Shown in pieces: positions 34,385 to 43,694 of a stretch of DNA of 52,097 nucleotides. Position 1 is the first letter of the stretch; each line of letters opens with the position of its first letter. Source of the stretch: Ornatilinea sp. (GTDB taxonomy: Bacteria > Chloroflexota > Anaerolineae > Anaerolineales > Anaerolineaceae). The DNA lies in assembly GCA_018433975.1 (NCBI GenBank), contig JAHDQE010000049.1, positions 1-52,097 on the forward strand, given 5' to 3'. The notes beneath the pieces were generated by a model. It was not told the origin of the DNA. It saw only the letters and a program-made list of their open reading frames with translations, and ran no database searches. Made by a program: the position numbers and the translations under genes.

Positions 34385-35941
34385 TCACCGACCTGTCTTA
34401 GAGGCGGAGTAAATCTGATTACGACCGCAGTTTTTGGCACAATAAAGCGCTTCATCTGCTCTTTTCAGCAGATCATCCAGTTTTGTATCTTTGTTGGGCA
34501 ACTCAACATACACGCCAAAACTGGCGGTAACGCTGATATCGGTGCCGCCCAATGTAATCTGCGATTCCAGCACCCTTTGTCTGAGGCGTTCAGCAATTTG
34601 TAAAATGGTTTCCGGGGTTGTTCCTGGCAAAAAGACAACAAATTCTTCCCCCCCATAACGGCCATAAACATCTTCATCACGCAGCCCTTTGAATGTGTGA
34701 CCTGCCACTTGTTTTAGAACGGCATCCCCAACCGCATGCCCGTATTGATCATTGATGGATTTAAAATGATCCAGGTCTATCATAATCACCCCCAGCATCT
34801 GACCATTCTGTCGTGAGAGTTCCAATTTATGAACACCCAAATCCATCAGGCAGCGGCGGTTGAACAACCCGGTAAGCGAATCCATGTTGGCCTGATCTCT
34901 AAGATCCTCCATCAAGTTCACATTCTCGGTCACATTCCGGATCAGAATGGTTATTGCTTTTCCCAAAAACAGATTGGAGCGGACCTGATGCGCACTGGCA
35001 TGGTAATAATAATTTCCGCAGTCCGGGTGTCTGATGGCAAACTCCACCTGATCGGTCAGATTATCCAGCAAGGGCTTCAAATGGTTCCCCAGGATGGGAT
35101 TTTCCAAGAGATTATCCCCTACTTTAAGATCCTGCATACCCGGCAAATGCCGCACGGCCTGGTTAAAATCCAGTACGATACCATTCTTATCGATCACCAA
35201 AAAGCCATCCTGAATTGAATCGAGAGCCAATTCGCGGGCTGCGGGCACCAACTCAAAAAGGTCCAATTTGAACAATGCAAATGAAAAGATCACACCCAAA
35301 GCCACCAGGGCGAAAGGAGCAGGGTCTACATTGCCGGGAATAAGCCCCACATAATACAGGATTCCACTGAGGATTGGCAAAGAGGCCCCCATAACCATAG
35401 TGATTACCTGCCGTTTTTTCTTCCGGTCAACTTTAACCCCGTAACTGATCAGCAAAATCAGACCCATCGTTGTAAGCAGCAACAGATAACATAAATTAAC
35501 GATATACCAGGGTCCACGCTCAAAGTCGATTACTGGAAAAAATTCCCCCTCGATCAAGCGTGGATTAACATAGTACAGATCGTGATAATTCACCGTAAAA
35601 ACAAGGATGAGAGTGGTACAGGGGATAATCATCAGCGCTGCTGTGAGTGGAATGGACAGCGGTTTTCCCCGGATAAAGTGCAGGACAAACAAGAACATCA
35701 AAACCGGAATGAAAGCCAGCCCCACATATTCCAGCCGCAGCGCCATGAGAACCCCCTCCAGGTCCATTCGCGAGATCTCAATCGAATAACCCAGCGAGTA
35801 CACAGCTACTCCCAGAAACAACCAGAAAAATTCATTGGCACCCGGGACCCGAATATGTAAACGGGCCCAGGCTGCCAGATAAGTTGCCAGAAGTGCGGAT
35901 AACTCCAGTATGATGACCAGAATGATTGACGCTTGCTGCAT
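34385..35941 (-). CDS. Membrane diguanylate cyclase (7TM-PAS-GGDEF)
   Basis: A 518-residue protein. The N-terminal third has about seven membrane helices of the histidine-kinase 7TM type, with ERGPWYIVNLCYLL in a loop/helix that is also found at 46032. A PAS domain follows (DSIQDGFLVIDKNGIVLDFN), then a GGDEF domain (MDSLTGLFNRRCL, DLDHFKSINDQYGH, RYGGEEF). The active-site GGEEF is intact, and RDED five residues before it fits the inhibitory I-site, so it should make c-di-GMP with product feedback. The start at 35941 has AAGG 9 nt upstream; the frame extends to 36010 without a ribosome binding site. Confidence 0.92.
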   Translation of the reverse strand: MQQASIILVIILELSALLATYLAAWARLHIRVPGANEFFWLFLGVAVYSLGYSIEISRMDLEGVLMALRLEYVGLAFIPVLMFLFVLHFIRGKPLSIPLTAALMIIPCTTLILVFTVNYHDLYYVNPRLIEGEFFPVIDFERGPWYIVNLCYLLLLTTMGLILLISYGVKVDRKKKRQVITMVMGASLPILSGILYYVGLIPGNVDPAPFALVALGVIFSFALFKLDLFELVPAARELALDSIQDGFLVIDKNGIVLDFNQAVRHLPGMQDLKVGDNLLENPILGNHLKPLLDNLTDQVEFAIRHPDCGNYYYHASAHQVRSNLFLGKAITILIRNVTENVNLMEDLRDQANMDSLTGLFNRRCLMDLGVHKLELSRQNGQMLGVIMIDLDHFKSINDQYGHAVGDAVLKQVAGHTFKGLRDEDVYGRYGGEEFVVFLPGTTPETILQIAERLRQRVLESQITLGGTDISVTASFGVYVELPNKDTKLDDLLKRADEALYCAKNCGRNQIYSASKTGR

Positions 35942-36067
35942 GAATGAAAACCTTGTTAATCTGTAACTGTTCAGCCAGTGTGAGAAAATGATAAGCTTAC
36001 CACTTTCCATCGGTCTTCCGGCAAAAGGGGATCTGAATAGTTGCCCATTATGTCATCGAATACCATA

Positions 36068-36095
36068 ATTATAGTCTTTCCCTGCCTCAACGCAA
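36068..36095 (-). promoter_or_regulatory. Promoter of the diguanylate cyclase gene
   Basis: TTGCGT (36090-36095) and a perfect TATAAT (36068-36073) are 16 nt apart on the minus strand, directly beside hairpin-repeat copy 7. Confidence 0.6.
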
Positions 36096-36097
36096 CT

Positions 36098-36131
36098 AAA
36101 AAAGTGCTTTCACACGAGAGCGCTCCCTTTT
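36098..36131. repeat. Hairpin repeat copy 7
   Basis: AAAAAAGTGCTTTC and GAGAGCGCTCCCTTTTTCTC form a poor stem of the dispersed family. It lies between divergent genes, so it is not positioned to terminate either of them. Confidence 0.55.
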
Positions 36132-36355
36132 TCTCTCAAACACCATCTTCTATTCCTCAAAACAGTCTGAAGCCAACGTCAAAGACACAATGTAGCCTGC
36201 TTTGTAAAAAACCAATAACGATCCTGTCCATTTTCGGGATGTACAAAGTTTAACTATTGGCTTTGCACATCCATTTCATGTTATTATCCAATTATCCAGA
36301 ATAACTATATCAGGCTCCTATGATAAGACCAAGAAATTTTGAGGAGAAAAACAAA

Positions 36356-37111
36356 ATGACCGATCGCCCTGAAAATGAAAAATCGACCCGCAAGATTGTA
36401 ATCATGAAAAATGGCTCTTACCATATATTTGGTAATATTCCTCTGGTTCATAAAAGACAAGTAGTTTCTGAATTCGGGGAGCCCCTGACCTGGGAAAAAG
36501 ACAAAGAATATCCTGTCCAAAACATGGAAGGCAGGGACTACTACCGTCTTTGCCGCTGTGGTCACTCTAAGAACAAACCCTTCTGTGATGGGGCACACCA
36601 CAAAGTTGATTTTGATGGAACCGAGACTGCTGATACCGGTTCAACTGAAGAGCGCTCGTTTCGATTTCCCGGTGGAACCCAAATCATTGTCAAGAAAGAC
36701 CCCTCTCTGTGCATGGAGTCAGGATATTGTGGGCTGCGTGATACTGAAATAAGCAAGCTGGTTGCCGATTCTTCGGATACGAAAACGCGGTCATTGGCCA
36801 TTGCCATGGTTGAACGCTGCCCGTCTGGCGCGTTGACCTATCGTCTTGAAGCGGACGGCCCCAATATCGAGCCGGATCTGCCGGAGCAGATTGCCGTAAC
36901 AACCGAAATTATTTCAGAAGGTGCAATTCCCGGGCCATTGTGGGTGACGGGAAATATTCCGATTGAGCGATCGGATGGCAAACCTTTTGAAACCCGCAAC
37001 CGTGTGACTTTATGCAACTGCGGGCAATCCCGCCAAAAACCTCTTTGCGACGGCACACACCGCGTCCTGGAGGGGCTGGCCCTCAGGCAGAAAAACGCCA
37101 AAGAAAAATAA
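36356..37111 (+). CDS. Double CDGSH iron-sulfur protein with internal (4Fe-4S)-like domain
   Basis: A 251-residue protein with three metal-binding parts. The first CDGSH motif, CRCGHSKNKPFCDGAHH, is near residues 67-83, and the last, CNCGQSRQKPLCDGTHR, is near 221-237. Each should hold a 2Fe-2S cluster through three Cys and one His. Between them is a divergent ferredoxin-like domain with CMESGYCG and ERCPSGAL. Similar three-part proteins occur in bacteria and are thought to act in redox or iron-sulfur handling. The start at 36356 has GAGGAG 9 nt upstream. It is a single-gene plus-strand unit ending at a terminator. Confidence 0.93.
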   Translation: MTDRPENEKSTRKIVIMKNGSYHIFGNIPLVHKRQVVSEFGEPLTWEKDKEYPVQNMEGRDYYRLCRCGHSKNKPFCDGAHHKVDFDGTETADTGSTEERSFRFPGGTQIIVKKDPSLCMESGYCGLRDTEISKLVADSSDTKTRSLAIAMVERCPSGALTYRLEADGPNIEPDLPEQIAVTTEIISEGAIPGPLWVTGNIPIERSDGKPFETRNRVTLCNCGQSRQKPLCDGTHRVLEGLALRQKNAKEK

Positions 37112-37192
37112 ATATACCCGTGGTTGACCACTCCAACCGGCATTCCAAACCTAACGTGCTATTCCCGTGTACCCATCCCATCCTGCCCTCAT

Positions 37193-37234
37193 CCAAGAAG
37201 CGCTCTCCACATTAAGAGAACGCTTCTTTTTGTT
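37193..37234. terminator. Hairpin repeat copy 8, bidirectional terminator
   Basis: AAGAAGCGCTCTC pairs with GAGAACGCTTCTT, then T5 on the plus strand. It lies between the convergent CDGSH and lipoprotein genes. Confidence 0.8.
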
Positions 37235-37300
37235 ATCCATGCAATATATACAGACTGAGCTAACAATTGACGTCGGGCAACACAATTGAATCAGATATCT

Positions 37301-37927
37301 TTATGGAGTTTCCGTGAAAATTAAGCTTAGAAAATAGTCCCGGTGCCCGCTGAAGCCCTCGTTCGCAATCCGCTGGCCGACTTCAATATTTTCTGAACGA
37401 AAACCATATTGTCCAACGCTAAAACCATCCAGGGACAAATCATCCGTATTTAAGGGAATTGCTCCACCCGCTCCCGCCTGCCAGTGAGCAAACAGATCAT
37501 CTTCTTGAACGGACAACGGATAAGGTAAGTTGACAATGGTGATGCCTGTTTTAGCAGGAGGCGTGTCATCCGACAGGTCGATGCGGTAAATAACTTTCCA
37601 GCCTTTGTTCTCCGGACGTAGGATGAGCAAGTTGAAGGACTCTGAAGTTGTATCACTGTCATTGAGGTAAGCAACTCCGGTGATAAAACCATCGCCGGGC
37701 ATAGGATAGGCATGCAAAAACAAATGCCGAGAAGCAGAAAGATCGCCTTCGGGCGTTTCCGGAGACTGAGAAGAAAAATTAAAGCCGATCTGCTGTACAG
37801 ATGCAGCAGACTCGGCAGCCTGGGGTTCAGGATCCAGCGCAATGGTTATACTTCTGCAAGCCAGTGAGAAACTCACCAGAACAAACAAACTTAAGCATCG
37901 TTTTATCTGTCTCAACTGATCCTTCAT
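37301..37927 (-). CDS. Small lipoprotein, unknown
   Basis: A 208-residue lipoprotein. The signal peptide ends in the lipobox SLAC (Cys24). The mature part is beta-rich (HLFLHAYPMPGDGFITGVAY, FNLLILRPENKGWKVIYRID, LPYPLSVQEDDLFAHWQAGA), a jelly-roll-like pattern seen in bacterial surface proteins that I cannot assign further. AGAGGT lies 6-7 nt upstream of the ATG. It is alone on its strand between the terminator and a membrane protein gene. Confidence 0.75.
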   Translation of the reverse strand: MKDQLRQIKRCLSLFVLVSFSLACRSITIALDPEPQAAESAASVQQIGFNFSSQSPETPEGDLSASRHLFLHAYPMPGDGFITGVAYLNDSDTTSESFNLLILRPENKGWKVIYRIDLSDDTPPAKTGITIVNLPYPLSVQEDDLFAHWQAGAGGAIPLNTDDLSLDGFSVGQYGFRSENIEVGQRIANEGFSGHRDYFLSLIFTETP

Positions 37928-38012
37928 AAACTACCTCTTTTAAAAGCACCTTGCATGTGGGTTGGTTATCTGAAACCCTAAACTTGCGCAATCACTTATC
38001 GAATCCCGTCCG

Positions 38013-38564
38013 CTATTTACCCGTGCCTGATACGGCAGGTGATCTTAATACCAAAAATTCAAAAATTATCGTGCTGATTGCCCCAAGAAGATACAGCCAG
38101 ATGCCCCACAACAAATAAGCCAAATGCGCCAACTGGTCTCTGTTGGTTTGCAAATAGAACGCTGTCAACGCGAGGAAACAGGCTATCCCCCACAGAACCA
38201 GATTAAGAATTTGCAATCGGCGTGAGTTTGTATTCCAGATCAGCAGCAGGACCGTGCTGAAAAAAGGAAGGACGATGAGCCATGAAAAAAGCAGAAAAAT
38301 CAGCTCAGAGATTGGCATCGCCAGACTTCCTTTTGCCAAACCACCGAGTACAAAGAACAATTGAGTGACAACCCCCAGAAAAGCCTGGAATCCCGACATG
38401 GGGTAACCGCAGAAATCGCCATAGAGTCGAACGGAAGGACGGTTACAGGAGTACTGCGCAGGAACATTCAGCAAGTCAAATGCCCAGGGCCCCAGCATGG
38501 AAACGAGGAACAATACGAGGGCCAGTGTACGCCACACAACTTTGTTTTTGATCACAAATGACAT
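38013..38564 (-). CDS. Four-helix membrane protein, unknown
   Basis: A 183-residue protein with about four to five membrane segments. An external loop between the first two carries two Cys (YSCNRPSVRLYGDFCGYP) that could form a disulphide. The family is not recognised. AGGAGT lies 5 nt upstream of the ATG, and a TATAAT box (38608-38613) lies 44 nt upstream. Confidence 0.7.
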   Translation of the reverse strand: MSFVIKNKVVWRTLALVLFLVSMLGPWAFDLLNVPAQYSCNRPSVRLYGDFCGYPMSGFQAFLGVVTQLFFVLGGLAKGSLAMPISELIFLLFSWLIVLPFFSTVLLLIWNTNSRRLQILNLVLWGIACFLALTAFYLQTNRDQLAHLAYLLWGIWLYLLGAISTIIFEFLVLRSPAVSGTGK

Positions 38565-38679
38565 GGCACTCCTTTACAGTATAAACAGGAGATCCGCTCG
38601 ATAATTAATTATACAGTGTTTCATTACTTCCAAATTATGCCGCTCGTCAGCAACGGCGTCCAGTACGCATCACACCATA

Positions 38680-38790
38680 GAAAAAGCGCTCTCCTGTGGA
38701 GTGCGCTTTTTCTCAATTTCGGGTGGGATGATCTTACCCCCTCGGCGTGGATGAGTTTATGCCAAAGGCACACAGCCCTGTACCCGGACA
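38680..38790 (-). repeat. Hairpin repeat copy 9 with a long tail
   Basis: AAAAAGCGCTCTCC and GGAGTGCGCTTTTT form a near-perfect stem. After CTCAATTTCGGG comes the tail TCTTACCCCCTCGGCG and GTTTATGCC..AGGCACACAGCC.TGTACC, which is also present at 42838-42893 and in part at 45620-45660. On the minus strand it lies about 60 nt downstream of the RibD_C gene and can terminate it. The repeat unit is therefore longer than a terminator. Confidence 0.75.
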
Positions 38791-38851
38791 TACCTATTGG
38801 TGAACCGGCTATAGGGAGACAACTCCGGTTTACGATAAACAGCCCGATTTC

Positions 38852-39436
38852 TCAGGATTCGGAACGCCGGTATCGCATAAACACGACACCCGTTGGGAGG
38901 GGCGACGCTTCCACCAGCGTCAGGTTAAGGCGTTTTCCCTCCGGGAACAACCGTTTACCTCCCCCCAGTACGAGGGGATAGACGTGCAAGCTATACTCGT
39001 CGACCAGATCATTCTGTGCCAGCACCTGAGTTAATACGCTGCTCCCATCGACAAGGATATTCTTTCCGGGCTGCTGCTTGAGCTTGCGTACGGTTTCCAC
39101 AACATTGTCACGAATAAGGGTAGAATTCCGCCAGGCCGAGGCGGACTCCAAAGTAGTGGACACCACATACTTGCGGATGTTATTCAATGCATCGCCAAAT
39201 GGATCGCCGCTCATCGGTTCAAACGCGCCGCCGTGGATTTGCCACGTCTTTCGGCCCAGCAAGAGTGCATCCGCCTGGGACATGGCCTGAAAGAAATGCG
39301 TGCCAATATCATCGTGCCAGTACGGCAGCGTCCAGCCGCCATGTGTAAAGCCGCCTTCGGTGTCTTCGTCCACGCCGCCCGGTGCCTGGATCACGCCGTC
39401 CAGCGTGATGAATTCAGAAACGATAAGTTCTCGCAT
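38852..39436 (-). CDS. Dihydrofolate reductase-family protein (RibD C-terminal type)
   Basis: A 194-residue protein. MRELIVSEFITLDGVIQAPG, then LLGRKTWQIH, ILVDGSSVLTQVL and DEYSLHVYPLVLGGGKRLFP are typical of the RibD_C/YyaP-like branch of the dihydrofolate reductase fold. It probably reduces an unknown substrate with NADPH. The start at 39436 has GAGGAGG 6 nt upstream; the ATG seven codons earlier lies before this site. It is a common single-gene accessory enzyme. Confidence 0.93.
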   Translation of the reverse strand: MRELIVSEFITLDGVIQAPGGVDEDTEGGFTHGGWTLPYWHDDIGTHFFQAMSQADALLLGRKTWQIHGGAFEPMSGDPFGDALNNIRKYVVSTTLESASAWRNSTLIRDNVVETVRKLKQQPGKNILVDGSSVLTQVLAQNDLVDEYSLHVYPLVLGGGKRLFPEGKRLNLTLVEASPLPTGVVFMRYRRSES

Positions 39437-39642
39437 ATTTTCCTCCTCTGTCATCAAAGGTTACACCCCCTGTAAAGCTCATTATACAGAACCCACATCC
39501 CCACGATCAATGGAACATATAAGTATTTCTCCATTAGAGAACGCCTTACACTTCCAATGATTGGACCCAGAGTAATTTATGGATTGTTATTCCGGTTTTA
39601 AGAGAACTTTATCTCAGGGTAACCTTTGCTGCAGGGGAATGC

Positions 39643-40557
39643 TCATCTCACCACGGCCTTGGCAAAATGGAAGTGCTCAACCGCATGATAGCGATCCGAC
39701 CTACCCTGGTAATAACGGGCTTCGATATCCGACGGCGCCAGATTTTCTTCCAGGTACAGGTTCAGGCAATCCAGATCGGCAGCCAGGAACTGCGGTTCAA
39801 AACCAGCCTTCATCGGCTCTCCTAGCTGCGCAGCGATCCATTGCATTTGCTGCATATACTTACTGGCTTTTTCCGGAATAAATGCATCCGCATCCAGATA
39901 ATCGAATACGATCTTGCTGCCCGGCGCGGCGATGGAAGCTATATCTCGCAAGGTGTCGAAGACGACCTCCCGGGACAAATAAAAACTGACACCCAACCAG
40001 CTAAAGAAACTCAGCTGGTCCGGATCATATGGCGAGCGCCCGAGCGCAGCCACCAGACTTTCCCGGGTGAAATCAACAGGGACAAAATGTAGATTCGCCG
40101 GATGACTCCAACCGGCTGTGGCAACCCGACTGCGCTTCATCTCCTGAGTTGCGGGATAGTCGAGTTCGAAAACCCGTAACTGTTCAACCAGATCGGACCG
40201 CCGGTAAGCAAAGGTATCCAGACCGGCTCCCAGGATGATGTATTGGCTTACGCCGTTACTGAGGCCCTGCGCCAGACCATCTTCGGCATAACGTGAGCGG
40301 CCAAGGGTGATAGGACCGCTTCCAAGCTGCACTACCCAAGCCAGCGCAGTCTCCTGGTCGGGATGGGTGGCAGCCAGTTCAGGATGGGAGTATTGGAGCA
40401 GATTCGCCCAATCCCGGTCTGTTTGCATATGTTCTTCGGGTGTAAACAGCGCATCAGCTAAGAAGTCATCGAAAATCTTGGGGGAATCGTGTGTGGCGTG
40501 ATACGCACGCGCATACGCCATGATCATCGCGGTTTGTCCAGCTTGTTTTTCGGTCAT
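39643..40557 (-). CDS. SAM-dependent methyltransferase (LCMT/TIGR00027-like)
   Basis: A 304-residue class I methyltransferase. YIILGAGLDTFAYR is the glycine-rich SAM-binding motif and RVFELDYPATQEMKR the acidic motif after the next strand, as in the leucine carboxyl methyltransferase-like family. HFVPVDFT is also family-typical. Many such enzymes O-methylate natural products; the substrate is unknown. The start at 40557 has GGAGGT about 10 nt upstream; the frame extends to 40626 without a site. Its promoter is at 40598-40626. Confidence 0.92.
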   Translation of the reverse strand: MTEKQAGQTAMIMAYARAYHATHDSPKIFDDFLADALFTPEEHMQTDRDWANLLQYSHPELAATHPDQETALAWVVQLGSGPITLGRSRYAEDGLAQGLSNGVSQYIILGAGLDTFAYRRSDLVEQLRVFELDYPATQEMKRSRVATAGWSHPANLHFVPVDFTRESLVAALGRSPYDPDQLSFFSWLGVSFYLSREVVFDTLRDIASIAAPGSKIVFDYLDADAFIPEKASKYMQQMQWIAAQLGEPMKAGFEPQFLAADLDCLNLYLEENLAPSDIEARYYQGRSDRYHAVEHFHFAKAVVR

Positions 40558-40597
40558 TTTAGGGTACCTCCAAAGCAGAATATGGAACCAGGAAATG

Positions 40598-40626
40598 TTT
40601 ATAACATTTTCATCAGCGTAGTTCAA
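40598..40626 (-). promoter_or_regulatory. Sigma70-type promoter of the methyltransferase gene
   Basis: TTGAAC (40621-40626) and TATAAA (40598-40603) are exactly 17 nt apart on the minus strand. This gives a leader of about 35 nt and rules out the longer reading frame that begins at 40626. Confidence 0.75.
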
Positions 40627-41124
40627 TTCGGCATTTGATCACAAAAAAGATAGGAAATAAAGTAATTGATTTTCCACCCAGAATCGGATATCATAAAAGT
40701 AGTAATAAACATGAAAATCGGTTGTGATGTGGGCTATCGAAATAGAGGACAGCCCTTTATTTTTTAACGACAATCCATATAAAGTATGAAATAAATAAAT
40801 TTCCCTATGGGAGAGCGCTTCCACTTCTCAGTTCACCGTACAGCCTGCAATTGACACCCTGCGCCTCACACCTCAGTTGCCATGCGGAATAAGTCAATGT
40901 CGTATCACTGGTTTCTGCCTGATCTCGTTCATCTGTCGGGAAATATGTTTTTGGAGCTGCGCAAACCGGTAATCTGACATCGTTCGCTCCCGATCATTCC
41001 AGCACAGACCGGTTCGCCTATCACCAGAGGCTCAAAACAGATAGTAAAATAAAACTATTACGAAAATTAAACCTTCAATCAACTGTGGGGCGGCACCCCA
41101 TCACGTAAGTACAAGGAGTTTTTC
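40627..41124. other. Intergenic region between divergent genes
   Basis: No coding frame is convincing. GGGCT..AGCCC followed by TTTATTTTTT (40732-40760) is a weak plus-strand terminator-like hairpin. At 40798-40822 is an eroded hairpin-repeat copy (TTCCCTATGGGAGAGCGCTTCC, then CTTCTCAGTTCACC), copy 10. The uracil-DNA glycosylase leader follows. Confidence 0.55.
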
Positions 41125-41802
41125 ATGCCCATTCCAGACAGCTGGCTTCCCGCTCTGGCCGACGAAACCGCTAAACCCTATTACCAGAAGCTCTACCAAT
41201 TTGTCGGCGAGGAGCGCCGAAAATATAAGGTCTATCCGCCGGGGAAAGATGTGTTCAACGCGCTGCGCTACACGCCTCTCGAACGGGTGCGTGTGGTGAT
41301 CATCGGGCAGGACCCCTACCACAATACAAACCAGGCCCACGGAATGGCATTTTCGGTGCGCCCGGGGATTCCGGCTCCTCCATCGCTATTGAACATCTTT
41401 AAAGAACTGCAAGCAGACGTCCAGTTCCGCATTCCAAACAACGGCTACCTGATCCCCTGGGCCGAACAGGGGGTGCTGCTGCTCAATGCGGTACTGACGG
41501 TCCGCGCTCACCAAGCTAACTCACATCAAGGCAAAGGCTGGGAGACTTTCACCGATGCAGTGCTGCGTGCCATCAACGCCAGGGATAACCGGGTGGTCTT
41601 CCTGTTGTGGGGCAGCTATGCCCAGCGCAAGGCGGAATGGATTGATACGGACCGCCACACGGTGTTAAAAGCCCCGCACCCCTCACCGCTTTCTGCTTCA
41701 CGAGGGTTCTTCGGCTGCCGTCATTTCTCCAAAGCCAACGACGCGCTTCAGACAGCCGGTCTATCGCCCATCGACTGGCAGCTGCCGGATTTAAAGAATT
41801 AA
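41125..41802 (+). CDS. ung: Uracil-DNA glycosylase, family 1
   Basis: A 225-residue enzyme of normal length. The water-activating motif GQDPYH (Asp63) is at 61-66, [14 protein letters not shown] carries the uracil-recognition Asn region, [10 protein letters not shown] is present and [10 protein letters not shown] holds the catalytic His loop. It removes uracil from DNA and starts base-excision repair. AAGGAG lies 7-8 nt upstream of the ATG. It is a single-gene unit. Confidence 0.97.
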   Translation: MPIPDSWLPALADETAKPYYQKLYQFVGEERRKYKVYPPGKDVFNALRYTPLERVRVVIIGQDPYHNTNQAHGMAFSVRPGIPAPPSLLNIFKELQADVQFRIPNNGYLIPWAEQGVLLLNAVLTVRAHQANSHQGKGWETFTDAVLRAINARDNRVVFLLWGSYAQRKAEWIDTDRHTVLKAPHPSPLSASRGFFGCRHFSKANDALQTAGLSPIDWQLPDLKN

Positions 41803-41923
41803 ACCCGCCGGCCAGGATTAGCCAAACGGAGTAGGTGTATATTCGGGCAGGCTGCTTCTAGCCTCAACGATGGAAGATTTTCGATAAACTTACACAACCG
41901 GTAAAACGAATTCACGGTCTCTT

Positions 41924-42679
41924 TTAATGATGATCCGGGAATATGATCAGCTCGCAATTCTCAAGCAATCGTCTCATTTGACTTTCAAATATCTTTGCCC
42001 CTTCGATATCCAGAGTACGAATATCAAAAGATGTAAGGACAGCTCCGCGAAGGTCTGCCCCCGCAAATTTTGTATAGCGAGTCGTCGCCCCACCCAGGTC
42101 ACTTCCCATCAGATCGGCCTGTGTAAAGTCCGCTTCATCGAGGGTTGCCCACACCAGGTCATTTTGAGACACACTACATTTTGCTAAATCAGCGCCCCGT
42201 AAGTCGGCATATCTGAGTACATTTTTTACAAGTTTTGCCGAGCCATTGAACTTTGCCCGAAAAAACTTGGTGCCGATGGCGTTTGAATCTTGAATCGAAA
42301 TTCTGAATACATCTGCTCCTTCAAAAACACAGCCGGAAATATTACATTTTTTAAATGACCCGAAACGCAAATTTGCGCGCATAAAGTTACAACCAGCCGA
42401 TGCTTCGGGGTTAAAGAAATCACAATTTTCGAACACGGCTTTTTCCAAATTAGCATCCATGAAACGGCAATTTACAAATTTTGACGAGTGACAGTTCAAC
42501 CCTTCCCAATCCACATCCGTCATATCCACATTTACAAAGGTACAGTGCCGAAACAACAAATCATGTGCTGTTGTTTGTGCCAGTTCCAGGTCATGAAGTT
42601 CTATCTGGCTAAAATCTGCGCCATCGTTCAATTGGGAAAGGAACTCATCCAGCGAGATGATCTTCCGGTTTTCGTCCAT
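41924..42679 (-). CDS. Pentapeptide-repeat protein
   Basis: A 251-residue protein built mostly of A(D/N)LxX pentapeptide repeats from about 45 to 235 (for example FVNCRFMDANLEKAVFENCD, ADLRGADLAKCSVSQNDL, ADFTQADLMGSDLGGA). These form a right-handed quadrilateral beta-helix. Some relatives (Qnr, MfpA) mimic DNA and bind gyrase, but most have unknown roles. Nothing here shows which applies. GGGAGAAAT precedes the ATG. Confidence 0.93.
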   Translation of the reverse strand: MDENRKIISLDEFLSQLNDGADFSQIELHDLELAQTTAHDLLFRHCTFVNVDMTDVDWEGLNCHSSKFVNCRFMDANLEKAVFENCDFFNPEASAGCNFMRANLRFGSFKKCNISGCVFEGADVFRISIQDSNAIGTKFFRAKFNGSAKLVKNVLRYADLRGADLAKCSVSQNDLVWATLDEADFTQADLMGSDLGGATTRYTKFAGADLRGAVLTSFDIRTLDIEGAKIFESQMRRLLENCELIIFPDHH

Positions 42680-42761
42680 TTATTTTTAATTTCTCCCACT
42701 TTTTAGATTCTATTTACATCAGACCTATGTAGTGTAATACACAATACAACCATTCTAAATT

Positions 42762-42895
42762 AAAAAAGCGCACACCCAATGGGAGAACGCTTCGTCTTCA
42801 CAACAATACGGTGCGGTCCGCGACCGCTACCCTGTATCTTACGCCCCTAAGACGGGGCGGAATTTATGCTAAAAGCACACAGCCATGTACCCGTA
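42762..42895 (-). repeat. Hairpin repeat copy 11 with a long tail
   Basis: AAAAAAGCGCACACCCAATG with GGGAGAACGCTTC forms the hairpin. The tail TCTTACGCCCCTAAGACGGG and TTTATGCTAAAAGCACACAG, then CCATGTACCCGTACAT, matches copy 9. It lies between the VanZ-like gene and the pentapeptide gene and abuts an attC-like core at 42932. Confidence 0.75.
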
Positions 42896-42905
42896 CATTC
42901 AACTT

Positions 42906-42938
42906 GATCTCTGCCGTTCAGCGCACGCTGTGTTGAGT
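42906..42938 (-). repeat. Half attC-like site after the VanZ-like gene
   Basis: On the minus strand a perfect core ACTCAAC (42938-42932) starts 26 nt after the stop codon and continues ACAGCGTGCGCTGAACGG, similar to the left half of the sites at 43601 and 49868. I cannot find a matching right half; the hairpin repeat may have replaced it. Confidence 0.4.
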
Positions 42939-42963
42939 GCAATTCTTCCCTTGCGTGATTTGA

Positions 42964-43398
42964 TTACCGAAAGCTGGCACTACCTTTCCCCGCCTTCTCA
43001 ATCGTCCAGAAATCAAATATCCGTGAGAACACCTGGGTATCCACGACAACGGCCAACAACACTCCAGCGCCATACATGAAATAATCAACCAGGTCGAACG
43101 TGACCCCCAGAACCGGTATTCCAAAATATTGGCAAGTTTCCGCTATTGAGGGCATCAAAAATGCAATCGCCATTTTTACCTGCCACCGTCTGAGAACGGG
43201 TATGTGCAGTTCGGAATTACATAAAAGAAAGTAGCACCCAAAAGGAATAATAAAGTCCGAAAAATAGCTGTAGTAGAAGTTATACAGCTCTCCCTGCAAA
43301 TAGCTTCCAAGTCTAAAAATGTGGGCTGCGGCAATCAGCGCTATGATACTGAAAATCACTGCGAGTCGTTTTAAAAAATTAAAAATGTTGCTTGCCAT
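42964..43398 (-). CDS. VanZ-like membrane protein
   Basis: A 144-residue protein with about four membrane segments. SIAETCQYFGIPVLGVTFDL followed by VDYFMYGAGVLLAVVVD matches the VanZ-like signature (E..Q.F...R..D..D...N..G), with Glu and Asp in place. VanZ gives low-level teicoplanin resistance in enterococci; most homologues have no known role. A leader of about 137 nt separates the start from an attC-like site. Confidence 0.8.
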   Translation of the reverse strand: MASNIFNFLKRLAVIFSIIALIAAAHIFRLGSYLQGELYNFYYSYFSDFIIPFGCYFLLCNSELHIPVLRRWQVKMAIAFLMPSIAETCQYFGIPVLGVTFDLVDYFMYGAGVLLAVVVDTQVFSRIFDFWTIEKAGKGSASFR

Positions 43399-43534
43399 GA
43401 TTTTTCTCTGGGGCTATTGGATTGAACACTGCCAGTGAAGACATTGTGCACCGTTGCGTCAATCATCATTAAACTATATCACGTCCAATAGTGAGCACGG
43501 TTCGTGAGCGGGATTTTGATAACTTCATTATATC

Positions 43535-43607
43535 GGCAAACGTCAGGGTCAAAATCAAGCCAATTCAGCGGCGCGAACCCACCAATCAGGTGCACGCTGT
43601 GTTGGCA
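43535..43607 (-). repeat. attC-like inverted repeat between lspA and VanZ-like genes
   Basis: On the minus strand TGCCAAC (43607-43601) is followed by ACAGCGTGCACCTGATTGGT and GGGTTCGCG, then ACCCTGACGTTTGCC at the right end (43541-43535). The inner GGTGGG..CCCT pair and outer GCCAAC/GTTTGCC pair form an imperfect stem of 73 nt. The left half is almost the same as at 49868. The right core is degenerate. A TATAAT box follows directly. Confidence 0.5.
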
Positions 43608-43694
43608 TGTTTAATATGCAACCCGATTTAATATTTTTTAAAACAACAATTATTCTCAAATTCAGCACAGTATAAGGTCTTTATATTATTGCAA

